This document shows, piece after piece, positions 10,271-21,110 of a stretch of DNA of 64,000 nt. The position numbers and the translations under genes were made by a program. Below the pieces are notes generated by a model. It was not told the DNA's origin. It saw only the letters and a list, made by a program, of their open reading frames with translations, and ran no database searches. The DNA is from Dugong dugon. Taxonomy: Eukaryota > Chordata > Mammalia > Sirenia > Dugongidae. The stretch is taken from positions 61,290,734-61,354,733 of the forward strand of contig CM057462.1 in assembly GCA_030035585.1 (NCBI GenBank). Reading direction: 5' to 3'. The number at the start of each line of letters is the position of its first letter. The stretch's first letter is position 1.

Positions 10271-10455
10271 ATGCTGAGACAATTCTGACTCATGGAGACT
10301 TCAAGTATGTCAGAGTAGAACTGTGATCCGTATGGTTTTCAATGGCTGGTGTTTTTTGGAAGAGATCACCAGGTATTTCTTCTGAGGTACCTGCTGAACT
10401 GCCAACCGTTAGTTTAGCAGCTGAGCGCTTAACTGGTTGCTCCACTCAGGGACTC
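10271..10455 (-). repeat. AfroSINE
   Basis: 'acaattctgactcatggagac', 'agatcaccaggtatttcttctgagg' and 'gcgcttaactggttgctccactcagggactc' are reverse-complement AfroSINE. It abuts the truncated end of the younger L1. Confidence 0.85.
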
Positions 10456-11405
10456 TGCGAAGTTTATTAAAAGTATGTTATTTAGTTTCTAAGTATTTGG
10501 TAATTTTCCATAGATCTTTCTCTTACTGATTCCTCATTTAATTCTGTTGTGGTCAAAGAACAATCTTTGTATAACTTGAATCTTTTAAAATTTATTCGGA
10601 TCTTTTTTCATGGCTCAGAATATGGTCTATCTTTTAAAATATTCCATGTGCACTTGAAAATAATGTGTATTCTGCTGTTGTTGGGTGAAGAGTTCTATAA
10701 ACGTTAATTAGTTTGAGTTGTTTTATAGTGTTGTTCAAGTCTTCTATATCCTTAGTGATTTTCTACTTGTTTTATCAGTTATTGGGAGAGGAGTATTGAA
10801 CTCTCCAACTATAATTGTAGATTTGTGTATTTCTCCTTGCAGTTCTGTCAGTTTTTGCATGATGTACTTTGAAGCTCTACTACTGGGTGCATAAACACTT
10901 TGGATTGTTATGTCCTCTTGAAAAATTGACCCTTTGATTTCTATAAAATGACCTTCTTTATCCTTGGTAATATTTTTTAATCTGAAATCTACTTTGCCTG
11001 ATATTAAAATAGCTACTCCAACTTTCTTGTGTTTAGTGTTAGCATGGCATAATTTTTAAACATCCTTTACTTTTAACCTATTTGTGTCTTTATATTTAAT
11101 GTGTCTCTCTTGAGACAACTATAGTTGGGTCTTGCTTTTTTATCCAATCTTATAATCTCTTCTTTTTAATTTGGGTGTTTAGATCATTTACATTTAGTGT
11201 GATTATTAATATGGTTATATTTAAGTCTACCATCTTGCTATTTGTTTTACATTTGTCCTATCTGTTCTTTGTTCCCCCTTTCATATTCTTCTGCTTTCTT
11301 TTGGGTTAATTGAGTATTTTTAAAATTTCAATTTATATATTTTGTTGACCTATTAGCCATAACTTAGTTTTCTTATTTTAGTAGTTGTTTTTGGGTTTAT
11401 AGCAT
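10456..11405 (-). repeat. Old L1 (L1M-type), segment 6: ORF2 5' half
   Basis: Antisense L1: 'ttctgttgtggtcaaagaac', 'ccatgtgcacttgaaaataatgtgtattctgctg', 'agttgggtcttgcttttttatccaat', 'agatcatttacatttagtgtgattatt'. Confidence 0.88.
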
Positions 11406-11655
11406 AAGATGGTGAGACTTCGTCTCATACTTTGGACATATTAACAAGAAGAACCAGTCCCTGGAGAAGGACATCATGCTTGGTAAAGTAGAGGGTCATT
11501 GAAAAAGAGGAAGACCCTCAGTGAGGTGGATTGACACGTGACTGCAACAATGAGTAAAGGTATAACTACGATTGTGAGGACCAGGTAGAGCTTCGTTCTG
11601 CTGTAGATAGGGTCGCTATGAGTTGGAACCGACTTGAAGACACCTAACAACAACA
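11406..11655 (+). repeat. RTE LINE 3' end, 5'-truncated
   Basis: Matches the last 250 bases of the RTE at 54.5-57.7 kb: 'catactttggacatattaac', 'ccctggagaaggacatcatgcttgg', 'gctatgagttggaaccgacttgaagacacc'. A 7-base duplication, atagcat, lies at 11399-11405 and 11656-11662. Confidence 0.88.
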
Positions 11656-13358
11656 ATAGCATGTTTAACTTATCACAGTCTACTTCAAGTGATGTTGTAC
11701 ACTTCAGGTCTAGTATAAGAATCTTACAATAGTATACTTCAATTTCCCAACTTACAGCCATTATTCTATTGTTTTCATACATTTTACTTATATATATGTT
11801 ATAAACCATGCAATATATATTGTTATTATTTTTGGTTAAGTAATCAATTATCTTTCAAAGTAGTTTAAATTATAAGAAAATGATAATATATTTACCCATG
11901 TAGTTACCATTTCTGGTGTGCTTCATTTCTTTGTTCCATATTTCCATCTGGTATCATTTTCATTCTGCCTGAAAGACTTCCTTTAACATTTATTGTAGTG
12001 AAAGTCCCTGGTGATGAATTATTTAAGCTTTTATGTATCTGAAATAGTCTTTATTTTGCCTTTGTTTTTGAAAGATTTTTGCTGGTTTTGGAATTACAGG
12101 TTGACCCCCCCCTCACTTCCTTTGTCTCCACACATATATTAGGTCACTTAAAATTATCCCACAGATCATTGATACCTTCCTTTTTTTTTCATTCTATTTT
12201 TCTCTCTGTACTTCATTTTGATTTTTCCATTGCTAAGTCTTCAAATTCACGAATCTTTTCTTTGTCAATGTCTGATTTGTCATTTATGCCATATAATGTA
12301 ATTTTCAGTTCAGATTGTGGTTTCCATCTCTATAAGTGTGATTTGGTTCTTCTTTTTATATATCTTCAATGCTCCCACTTCACTATTTGAGCATATGGAA
12401 TATAGTTTTAATACCTGTTTTAATGTCCTTGTCTGCAATTCTAACATCTGTGTGTCTTCTGGATCATTTTGATTGATTTTTTCTTTTTTTTGCTATGTAT
12501 CATATTTTCCTGCTTATTCACATGCCTGGTAATCTTCAGTTGGATGCTAAACATTGCAGATTTAACTTTTTTGGATATTTTTGTATTCCTTTGGGTACTC
12601 CAATTACACATATATTAGGTGTTTTGTAAATCAGTGTATTTTTGTATTTTCACAATATTCCAAACTTTGTTCTGAATTGTAATTAATTTATTTGCAGGAA
12701 TAGTTTGATCTTTTTGGGTCTTGCTTTTAAGATTTATTAGCTGGGACCAGAACAGCAGTTAATCTAGAGCTAATTATTCCCCACTACTGAGGCAAAACTC
12801 TTCTGTATATCCTACCCAATGCTTCATGAATTATGAGGTTTTCTAACCTTGTTGAGAACAGACCTTATTCCAGGTCCCGTATGAGTGCTGGATACTATTC
12901 TTTCTACTTTCTTTGGATGGTTATCTCCCCATCCTTGGGTATTCTTCTTACACACCTGTGCTGATCAATATTTTGATCTACAGATCTCCAGGGTCCTCTT
13001 TCTCTGTGCATCTCTCTCCTCTCAAGTACTCTGTCCTGTGAATTCACATTGTCTTGGTCTCTGTGGACTCTCAGCTCCATCTTTTCAACTCAGGATATTC
13101 ATCAGGCTCCACCGCCACTCCCCTTTTCTGTGCCCCTTTCTCAGTAAGTTGGAAACTCTCTCAAGGCTGTAAGCTGTGGTGATTGTGCGGCTCACTTTGT
13201 TTGTTGCTCATCTCTCAGGGATCACTGTCCTTTCTTGTCTGAAGTCCAGTGTCTTGAAAACCATTGTTTCATATATTTTGTGTGGTTTATTTTTATTGTT
13301 TCAGGTGGGAGGGTAAATGTAGTCTTTTATTTCATCTTGGAAGCAGAAGTCTCTCTCC
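11656..13358 (-). repeat. Old L1 (L1M-type), segment 7: ORF2 start, ORF1 and 5' UTR
   Basis: 'tttaacttatcacagtctacttcaagtg', 'tttatgtatctgaaatagtctttattttgcc' and 'cttcagttggatgctaaac' show the L1 continuing toward its 5' end. The last recognisable part ('cttgaaaaccattgtttc..catcttggaagcagaagtc') ends near 13358. With the other segments, about 5.3 kb of one L1 survives. Confidence 0.75.
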
Positions 13359-13387
13359 AGCTATACCAGGGGTGCATAGGAAGCAGC

Positions 13388-13501
13388 GCCTCAGAAGAAG
13401 TAGTAGGGGGTCAGTCATTGAAAACCCTACGAAGCATAGTCTTACTCTGACGCACGTGGGGTCACCATGAGTTGGATTTGACTGGATGGCAACTGGTTTG
13501 G
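13388..13501 (+). repeat. AfroSINE, 5'-truncated
   Basis: Only the body and tail remain: 'gtcagtcattgaaaaccctacgaagc', 'gtggggtcaccatgagttggatttgactggatggcaactgg'. Confidence 0.8.
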
Positions 13502-13504
13502 ATA

Positions 13505-14525
13505 TGCTAATGACTCTCAGATTAAAACCTCTGATCTCAGCATCACCCCTGAACTTTAGACTCCTATATCCAACTTGGAATAGCCATAGCTAGCAACCTA
13601 AACTCACCGTATCCAACGTGTAACTTTTGATTCTTTCCTCATCAAATCTCTCTTTTCTGTCTTGCCAACCTCAGGAAATGTTCACCCAGATGTTGAGGCA
13701 ACAACATCTCGGCCTCATCTCCTTTTCTTCTCTTTCTCTCACATCTTATATCAGTACTTCAGCAACACCTTTGGCTTGACCTCTAAAATATGTTTTAACT
13801 CTGAGACACTTTTGCTGCCCCTACTACCGGTTAAAGCCACCATCACTACTTACCTGGAGCCTCCTAACTCCTCACTAACAACTTTCATTCCTCACCCTAT
13901 ACAGACTGTTTTTCCTTCAGCAGCCAGTGATCCCTTAAAAATTTCAACTCCATCATGATTGGTCAAAACCCTCCAGTGGCTTCCTAAGACAACCAAGAAT
14001 AAAATACAAGGTCCTATCATGGTGCCGAGGGCCCCATATGATATGGCTTCCACCATCTCTTGCACCTCATCTCCTTCCCTCTCCTCCTTGCTTACTCTTC
14101 TCTGGCCACCCATGCCTTCTCACTGTTATTTGAACATACCTAGGACCCTCCTGCTTCAGGAATACTTCTTCTTTCCATTGCCTGGAAAGCTCTTCCCTAT
14201 GTATTTTCATGTCTATCTCTCTATTGAGTTTCAACTCAAATGCCACTTCCTCAGACATCCCTTCTGTAGCCATCTGATCTAAAATATTACCCCTGACACT
14301 TCCTATTCCCTTACCCTGCTTTATTTTTCTTCCTAGCACTTGTCTCCACTTGACACTCTCCATGTTTATTTGTTCTTGTGTTTGTCATCTCTCTCCCTGA
14401 GTAGAATATAGGTTTCTCGAGGGCCGAGACTTTGTCTTGATCACTGCTGGGTTTCCTGTGCCTAGAGCAGTGCCTGGAATACAGTAGCTACTCAATGAAG
14501 TAGGTTGAATGAATGAATGAGTGAA
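13505..14525 (+). repeat. L2 LINE, about 1 kb including the 3' end
   Basis: Continuous L2 text: 'ctgaactttagactcctatatccaac', 'ccctccagtggcttcc', 'atacttcttctttccattgcctggaaagctctt', 'agggccgagactttgtcttgatcactgctgg', then a (GAAT)n tail at 14503-14530. It is one of the longer L2 relics in the window, with no intact frame. Confidence 0.85.
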
Positions 14526-14529
14526 TGAA

Positions 14530-14650
14530 TGAGAGTTCTTCTTGGCCACTATGCACAACCCAGCTGCGTGACTCTGGCCAAGTCCTGTGCCCATTCAGGG
14601 CATGTCTTTCTCTGCAAAATGAGGTGACTTGTTGAGGGGGCACTGGCTGA
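14530..14650 (+). repeat. MIR SINE
   Basis: 'cagctgcgtgactctggccaagtcc' and 'ctctgcaaaatgaggtgactt' match MIR. Confidence 0.7.
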
Positions 14651-15349
14651 AAGTCATGGGGGCTCATCCATTGTCCAGCTTTGCCAGATGAGACCTGTGC
14701 TTCAGTGTTGAGTTTCCCACCATACTGGAGGGGGCTGGGCCAGATGTTCTCCATCCAGTGCTCTGTGGCTCCAGACTTTGGATTGTAGTGGTGACCACCA
14801 GAGGGAGCACGATGCTTAGATTATGCACCAGTGACTCTGTTTAGCACCTCTTCGGGTTGCTAGAAGTCACTGTAATTGACTGTCATTTAGGACCCCTGCA
14901 CATAGGTGGTGTAAATGTGTGTGGGGAAGCATTTCAAGAGCCCTGACTCCAGTGCTCAGGGTGTGTGAGCTCAGCTCCTGCTGCTCACTGTCCCATGATG
15001 TTCCACCCAGAAACAGACTGTAGGGAAGAGAAGAAATGGGCCCCCCTAGGGTGGAAACTGTACAGGGGTACTCAGCAGCTTTCTACATGTCCTGGACCCC
15101 AAAACTTCCTCGTTTCTTTGGACTATACAAGTATATCTTCTGGCATCACTGAGTAGGGTGACCCTATTATCTTTGGCAAACCTGTCCCAGCTCCTTGGCC
15201 CCTGTTAGGGATGGGCCCTTCATTACCCATCCTCAGGCCAGGAGAGTGCCTCCCATGGACCATAGATCATCCCCCAGGCTCCCAAAGCCCTAGCAGGACA
15301 ATCTTGGATTGGAATGAGGAGATGCCTTCTGGGTAGGGAGGTTCACACA
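14651..15349. other. Unique noncoding sequence
   Basis: No recognised repeat or coding exon. It includes the CTCF-like site listed separately. Composition is ordinary for intergenic mammalian DNA. Confidence 0.4.
14795..14810 (+). promoter_or_regulatory. CTCF-like binding motif
   Basis: CCACCAGAGGGAGCAC, preceded by TGA, is a close match to the CTCF core (CCASYAGRKGGCRS form). The orientation is forward. Occupancy cannot be judged from sequence alone. Confidence 0.55.
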
Positions 15350-15470
15350 TAAAGCAAGCTCATTTCATTCTCTCAATAACTTGGGGTGTTTTTGCTATTG
15401 ACCCACATACAGATGGGGAAACCAAGGTCCAGAGAGTGGGAAGGACAGTTTGAAGTCACATATCAGTGTG
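15350..15470 (-). repeat. MIR SINE
   Basis: 'cacatacagatggggaaaccaaggtccagagag' is reverse-complement MIR. Confidence 0.65.
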
Positions 15471-15554
15471 TGGTGTGCTTAGTTCCCTGCACCTGCTATC
15501 TTGAGTGTGCTTAACGCCCCCTTGGGCCATTTCCTTTCCGGATAGTTGCCTCCT

Positions 15555-15950
15555 CCAGCTGAAATGTAGCCTCTGAGCCTTTGCACTTGCTGTTCCCTCT
15601 GCCTGAAACATCTTTCCCCAAGATCTTTGCATGGCTGCTTCCTTCATGTAATTCAGGCTACAGGTCAAATGCCACCTCTTTGGGGAGGCCCTCGTTGATC
15701 ACACCCATCCTCTCTATCCCACCAGCTTGTTTAATTTCCTCTAGAGCGCTTATCACCATCTGAAGTTAGCCAGTCTCCTGGCTGATGGTTTATGCTCTGT
15801 CTCTCCTGTCAGAACGAAGACTTCACTAGAGCAGGAACCTTGTCTGACTTGTTCCCCGACAGGCCACATCTCACACAGTTCATGGCACATATGGGAGGAG
15901 CCCCATGGGTATTGCTGGATGAGAGAATGAGTGAGTGAGAGAGGGAGTGA
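15555..15950 (+). repeat. L2 LINE 3' end
   Basis: 'gagcctttgcacttgctgttccctctgcctgaaac', 'ggtcaaatgccacctctttggggagg', 'gcttatcaccatctgaagtt', then a diverged (GAGT)n tail. This is the canonical L2 end. Confidence 0.85.
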
Positions 15951-16499
15951 GGGGGTTGAGAGGTGCCTGCATCCACACAGGTCTCCAGGCGGGGCCCCAA
16001 TCTCACAGAGCCACACCTGATCCCTTCCCAGAGGCCCCAGGCTCTGCGATGCTCTGGGGCTGGTGTGCCTATCTCTTTCTGGGCTTCTGGTTCCCTCATC
16101 TGCTCCACTGCACACATGTGGAGTGTTTGATTTACGAGGAAAGCAAAGCCAAGATATAAGAGGGAGAAGAAGGAGCGTGGTGGACACTGAGGGAAGGTCA
16201 AAGCCCTCGTTCTCTGAGAGTGAAGCCCCAGGGATAAAGCGCACAGCTGCCCACACCTTACGTTGCAGAGGGGCCAGATGCTTTTGTTTTTAAGAAATTA
16301 GGGTAAGTGTGGGGGTGGATTCTCCAGCAACGATGACGGCCCTTTTTGAGATTGTAAGCTTCCTTTCAGAGGATCTGTCTTATCAGGAGGCTGCAGAGGG
16401 CACCCCACCCACCCTTTGAGTGTGAATACCAGGTGACCCTAAGGTCTCTCCCAGTGCCCGACTTGTAGGACAGGCTGGTATCTGGGCTGAGAGCAGATG
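15951..16499. other. Unique noncoding sequence
   Basis: GC-moderate and repeat-poor. A 167-codon open frame on the minus strand (15753-16256) starts in this stretch and ends inside the L2. Its product is compositionally ordinary and matches no family I know, so it is not called a gene. Confidence 0.4.
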
Positions 16500-16620
16500 A
16501 AGCAGCAGGAGAATGAGTTGTGCTTTGGTGCCAAGAAGATCTGGATTCAAATCCTGGCTTAGTCACTTCTGTGCTGTGCAGCCTTGGGCAAGTGAGTTCA
16601 CCTCTCTGAGCTTAAGAAGA
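16500..16620 (+). repeat. MIR SINE
   Basis: 'atctggattcaaatcctggcttagtcactt' and 'gccttgggcaagtgagttcacctctctgagc'. Confidence 0.8.
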
Positions 16621-16639
16621 AAAGAACTCTGAGGACCGT

Positions 16640-16965
16640 GTTTTCCTGGGACCAGTTCAGGAATTCTGCCCTTCTAGTCCAGCCTTCTCCATCTGGGGTT
16701 CCTGCTCATCTTTCAATGCTTGGCATAAATAGCATCTCCTTTGGGAGCCACCCCCATCCTCCGTTTAGAGGGTCAGGTTCTTCTTCCCTGGGGTCGTCCT
16801 GGTCTGCCTATTTCTACAGTACATTGGTATTACATTACTGTACCCCTCTCACTAGACTGGAGCCCCTTTGGAGAGGCCAGGGGCTTTGTTTAACTCTGCA
16901 TTCCTCATATCCCCCACAGGGCTGGGCACAGCACAAGTGTGGTGGTGATGCTGAATGAGTTGGAC
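16640..16965 (+). repeat. L2 LINE 3' end, degenerate
   Basis: 'actagactggagcccctttggagaggccaggggctttgt' and 'gctgggcacagcacaagtg..gaatgagttgga' follow the L2 tail pattern. Confidence 0.6.
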
Positions 16966-17084
16966 CCCTGAGACTGGGTTGATTTCTGCCCTCAAGGATC
17001 CATCGGGACAGACTAGCTATCCACATCGCCCCGACGTGACTCAGCACCTAGCAATTCCTGTACTTATCTACCGTTTAAACAGGG

Positions 17085-17280
17085 TTGCCCACAGTGAAAT
17101 AATATCATCAACAACAGTGCACCTAACTGACCATGTTCCAGGCATGGTGCTAAGCACTTCGCCTGTGTTATCACCCCATGATACTATTATTAGTATACCC
17201 GTTTTAGACATGAACAAACTGAGGCTCAGAGAGGTCAAGTGACTTGCCTGAGATCACATAGTCCACAAGCCGCAAAGCTG
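17085..17280 (-). repeat. MIR SINE
   Basis: 'tccaggcatggtgctaagcactt', 'aactgaggctcagagaggtcaagtgacttgcc'. Confidence 0.82.
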
Positions 17281-17449
17281 GCGGTTTGCTGTAAATGCTT
17301 AACAAGTGGCTTTCCAAACAAAAAAGCCCTGGTTTGTGGTGTTTGCCAATTTCTACGGTGTAAATAACTCCCCAGAATTTCTGGCTTCTAACATGAGGGC
17401 ATTGAACTTGGAGTTGGGAATAGATGCTTGTGAGCAGGTCCGAGCTGGC

Positions 17450-17528
17450 TTTAGCACACCACACAACAAAGCTGAGATTCAAACCCAGGCCTGGTTGATG
17501 CTCAACAGTCAGCGCTCTATTCTAGATT
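17450..17528 (-). repeat. MIR SINE 5' part
   Basis: 'gctgagattcaaacccaggcctggttg' with 'cagcgctctattct' is the head of a reverse-complement MIR. Confidence 0.5.
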
Positions 17529-17618
17529 CCTAAGATCTGGTGTTAAGTGAAAAAAGGAAGATGCAGAAGGGTGTATATCAAAGGGGAAGAAAGAATACAC
17601 ATACCTACATATATGTGT

Positions 17619-17700
<82 letters not shown>
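17619..17700 (+). repeat. (TG)n-(TA)n compound microsatellite
   Basis: About 30 bases of TG units pass directly into about 50 bases of pure TA units. An AfroSINE sits at its right edge, with further TA/TG sequence beyond (17885-17930), so the SINE probably inserted inside the array. Confidence 0.95.
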
Positions 17701-17703
<3 letters not shown>

Positions 17704-17884
17704 AGCCCTGGTAGTGCAGTGGTTAAGCACTTGGCAGCTAACTGAAAGGTCAGCAGTTCAAACCCACCAGCCACTCCTCGGGAGAAAGATGTGGCAGTCA
17801 GCTTCCATAAAGATTTACTGCCTTGGAAATACTATGTGGCAGTTCTAATCAATAACAATTGACTCAACGGCAATGGGTTTGGTT
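17701..17884 (+). repeat. AfroSINE, full type
   Basis: 'ggagccctggtagtgcagtggttaagcacttgg', 'gagaaagatgtggcagtcagc', 'attgactcaacggcaatggg'. The tail is slightly diverged. Confidence 0.92.
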
Positions 17885-18125
17885 ACTATACATATATGTG
17901 TGTGTATGTATATACACACCCACACATTCATGTATATATTTGCTTGTATGTGCATAAAATATTTATTGAAGGATTTGCCAGAAATTGATAACATCATTGG
18001 TTTTCTCCAGCGAGGGGAACTGAGTGACTGAGAGACAGAGATGGGAAAGAGACTTTCTCTGGGTATCCTTTGGTACCTTTTGAATTTTGAAAAATATGAG
18101 TGTATTGACTATTAAAAAAAAATGA

Positions 18126-18339
18126 ACAAACAAATAATGAGTCAAACCATCCAACCAACCAACCAACCAAAACTGGACCTTGAACCTGCACCTCTTCGCC
18201 AGGACGGGTCTGTGGGCCTGGAGCTGGGCAGCCAGGCTGGTGGGTGGGGGAGGAGGGTGGAGAGGCCACAGTCTTCTTGGCCCATGAGGGATGTGGGTGC
18301 ACTTGTTTTAATTCTCATCCATGTGGCTTGGTCACTGAG
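18126..18339. other. Unique sequence with a short (CCAA)n run
   Basis: About five CCAA units at 18149-18170, then GC-rich unique DNA. Confidence 0.5.
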
Positions 18340-18545
18340 ACCACGGCACTGCACTCTAAACTCAATTAGAAATTTAACAAACCTTATAAATCCTCCCCAG
18401 CCTGAGCGTGGTAAATCTCCGGAACGGGGCCGGCTTAGCACTTATCCATCTCCGGCTTAATGACCTCCCCAGCCAAGCCTGGGAAAGATTCAGGGCCAGC
18501 GACAGGTCTAATTAGTGAGCATGAACCACAGCTCCAAGCAAGGTG
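18340..18545. promoter_or_regulatory. Candidate conserved noncoding element
   Basis: Repeat-free block with homeodomain-type sites ('ctcaattagaaattt', 'ggcttaatgacc', 'gtctaattagtgagc') inside otherwise GC-rich sequence. Conservation is inferred from composition and motif density; it was not measured. Confidence 0.4.
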
Positions 18546-19069
18546 AGGAGGAAGAGCCAGCCTGGTCCCTGCCCCAGCGGTGTTAGGGAGGCAAGTCCTG
18601 GACTTTGTCCCACCTGGACCTGGGGCTCTTTGGCACATGAGAGGAGGGGGCAAGGACGGCACGAGAAGTGCCCAGCTCTTTGATTGTTAATATAGCCCTG
18701 CTGGTTGTGTGTCCCATGAGTGTTCTTGTCTGGGGAAGGCTGTTGTGTGGTGTGCCACTTGTAACATTACTGCACTGAGGGCCACATGGGACCCAAGTAG
18801 TCTCCCAGGACGGCAGCAGGCCGATGAGCAGATCTGAGGCCGTGTCAATAGCATGTGTGGTGGGGGTGGGAGAATTTTGAGCGTGGGTTCAGATCTCCCA
18901 GTGTCTGGGAGAATTGACATCAGAGAGGGTCCGGAGAGCTCCATTTTTTAAGGGTGTGGGTTCAGGTTTAGTGAGAGGATGGGTTTCCCATCCCAGAAGA
19001 CTATCCTTAGGAAGCCATGAGCTCCCCATCAGTGTGGGTGGATAGACAGCCCAGGATTCTCTGCCATCC
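18546..19069. other. Unique noncoding sequence
   Basis: GC-rich, no recognised repeats. Open frames on the minus strand have no recognisable domains. Confidence 0.4.
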
Positions 19070-19255
19070 ATGGAGCACCTGCTGTGTACCGGGGCCTTCA
19101 ACGGTCACTGGTTGCAATGCTCAGGCCCCCTTTTTATGGACACAGAAACTGACCTTCGGAGAGGTTACATGACATGTCCCAGGTCACTCAGAAGCAGGAT
19201 TTGGACGCTGGCCTGCCTGGCTTTGGAACTGGTGGCTCTTCCCCCTGAGGATGCT
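19070..19255 (-). repeat. MIR SINE
   Basis: 'gagcacctgctgtgtaccgggg', 'acacagaaactgaccttcggagaggttacatgac'. Confidence 0.7.
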
Positions 19256-19737
19256 GAAGGATCTGCACCCCAGGCTGCCCCTCTTACCTAGGAGGATGCT
19301 CATGAGGATTCTGGGCACAAAGTGCATAAAGGTCCCAGAACCAAGAGGGCGGACATCCTCCTTGGCCGCATGGACTCTGCCATGTTCGTTCCTTGGAGAT
19401 AAAAAGATACGGGCTCTCTCTGCTCTCACTCTCCCTCTCCCTCCTCTCTTTCGCTCATGCGCTCATCCCCTTCTCCCTTCCTCTTCCAGCTTCCTTTTGT
19501 CCTCTCTCTCTGGCCCTGACCCTCTTCCCACTGAACTACTAGCCAGGAGGTCGGGGATGGGGTGGGTCTCAGGCCCTCCCCTTTCCCCCATTACCTCCCC
19601 TGCTGCGGATGCAGGAAGTGATGGCTGCCAGCTCTTGGCCCCACCAGCCCCTCTGAACCCCTTTGCACGGCCCCCCAACCCTGAAGTGGTCACCAGGAGG
19701 AGACCTGGGTAATTGGTTCCATCCAGGCCTCATCCTT
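19256..19737. other. Unique GC-rich DNA with a pyrimidine tract
   Basis: A C/T-rich tract at 19405-19515 ('ctctcactctccctctccctcc' style). The forward 153-codon open frame (19251-19712) has the low complexity expected of this composition and is not called a gene. Confidence 0.45.
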
Positions 19738-19885
19738 CGTGGTGCGAAAGGGGAAGTTATAAATATTTTTATCTATAACTCATGATGAATAAAAATTTAA
19801 TTACACTGAAAAATTTAAATTTCATAAGAAATAAATATTAATCCTGAAGAGTGACTTTTGTGGGAAGTTAACTTTCAAACATTGT
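19738..19885. promoter_or_regulatory. Candidate conserved noncoding element, AT-rich
   Basis: A sharp switch from GC-rich to strongly AT-rich sequence: 'ttataaatatttttatc', 'tcatgatgaataaaaattt', 'aattacactgaaaaattt', 'taaatattaatcctg'. No repeat family is recognised. ATTA and AATAAA-type sites are dense. Confidence 0.45.
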
Positions 19886-20104
19886 CAATTCGGAGGTGCC
19901 TAGAGTCTGGGCGGGGGGCAAGCCCCAGTTTGGGCTCCTGGTCTGGGCTGGGGGGTTTCATTCCTGAGACTCAGGGCCCAGGGACTCAGATCCCCAGTGG
20001 GGGAAGCGTCCACTCCCACCCCTGCTATGGCGACAGCAGGGTTGCAGCTCTGAGGGTCTGATTGCCCACCCCCACCACTCCTACCTCAGCACCCACCCTG
20101 GCCT
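19886..20104. other. Unique GC-rich DNA
   Basis: No repeat or motif stands out. Confidence 0.4.
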
Positions 20105-20245
20105 CCCTTCCATGGGAATTGAGCACCTACTACGTTCAGGCATTTTTTTCTAGGTTCTGAGGACACTGCAAGGAAGGAGACATTGTCCTTGTCCGTGTGG
20201 AGCATAAAGTCATGGGAAGGAGGCAGACATTTTCTGAATAATCAC
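20105..20245 (-). repeat. L2 LINE 3' end
   Basis: 'gagcacctactacgttcaggca', 'ctaggttctgaggacactgc' and 'gtccttgtccgtgtggagc' form a reverse-complement L2 tail. Confidence 0.7.
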
Positions 20246-20299
20246 CCATACCGCTGCCCAGTTAATACCCCTCTACTGAGTACAAACCCCAACCCCACT

Positions 20300-20455
20300 T
20301 GATTTTATATAGTCATTTCTTTTTTACTTTTAAAATAATTCAAGTATAACCCACATACAGAAAGGTGTGTAAGCATACAGCTTAATAGAAATATCAGTAG
20401 AAGTACAGCCCAGATCAAGGACTATAACATGGGCTCCCATACCGGACATTTGGGG
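20300..20455 (-). repeat. Old L1 3' end fragment
   Basis: 'aattcaagtataacccacatacag', 'tacagcttaatagaaat' and 'cccagatcaaggactataacat' resemble the L1 end seen at 5480. Confidence 0.6.
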
Positions 20456-20539
20456 AGGGGATGGCCTCACCCCAAGGACCTTCACAGCTGGTGGATGGAT
20501 GATTCTTGCTGCCTGCAAGGGAGTGAGTGATATGGGGAT

Positions 20540-20775
20540 AGGGTGGTCTAACGTTAGTAACAACATCTCAATACCTACTGAAAGTTTATCATGTGCCCTG
20601 CCCGATTTTAGGTGCTTTATGGGTATGAGCTCATGTAACCCTGAGAAAACCCCAGGAAACGGGGGCTGCTATTGCCTCCATTTTTGTAGATGAAAAACAG
20701 ATACACAGAGAGGTTAAGTATTGAGTCCAAAGTCACACAGCTGGTAGGAGGAGCCGGGTTAAACCTGAGCCCACC
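20540..20775 (-). repeat. MIR SINE
   Basis: 'ttaggtgctttatgggtatgagctcatg', 'cagatacacagagaggttaagta', 'gtcacacagctggtagg'. Confidence 0.82.
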
Positions 20776-20814
20776 TGGCTCCCCTGCATGGTGTGTATGA
20801 GATGGGAGAACCCA

Positions 20815-20965
20815 GTGTTGGCCACAGGAGGCCCAGGTTCCAGCGCCCTCCCCTCATTCAAATGAGACCTGTTGTGTGGCCTTGGGTAAGTCTCTCAGCC
20901 TCTCTGAGCCTCAGGCTCCTCTTTAGAGAAATGGGATGCAAATCTCCACTCCGTGCCCCCTAAAG
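20815..20965 (+). repeat. MIR SINE
   Basis: 'tgtgtggccttgggtaagtctctcagcctctctgagcctcagg'. Confidence 0.78.
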
Positions 20966-21004
20966 TTCATAGGGGCTAGGAGGGGGTGGCAGAGGTGAAC
21001 ATGT

Positions 21005-21110
21005 CACCCTGAGTACAGCGATAAAGTTAACGGGAGTATACCATGGATCTAATTCAACAAGGTAGGCGCCGTCATTATTCCCATTTCACAGGTCAGGAAA
21101 CTGACTTGAG
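21005..21110 (-). repeat. MIR SINE, partial
   Basis: 'ggtaggcgccgtcattattcccatttcacaggtcaggaaactgac'. Confidence 0.65.

Larger units (their letters stand above)
17530..18125 (+). repeat. Old L1M-type 3' end, split by a microsatellite and a SINE
   Basis: 'gatgcagaagggtgtatatc..ggggaagaaag' on the left and 'aaaatatttattgaagg..gggtatcctttggtaccttttgaattttg..aaaaaaaaa' on the right read like the 3' UTR of an old L1. The assignment is moderate. Confidence 0.5.

Noticed and set aside
15753-16256. 167-codon minus-strand open frame with a nested 130-codon frame
   Set aside because: Its C-terminal half is inside an L2 3' end. No domain or splice structure is visible.
19251-19712. 153-codon forward open frame
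   Set aside because: Ser/Pro/Leu-rich product of a pyrimidine tract. No domain.
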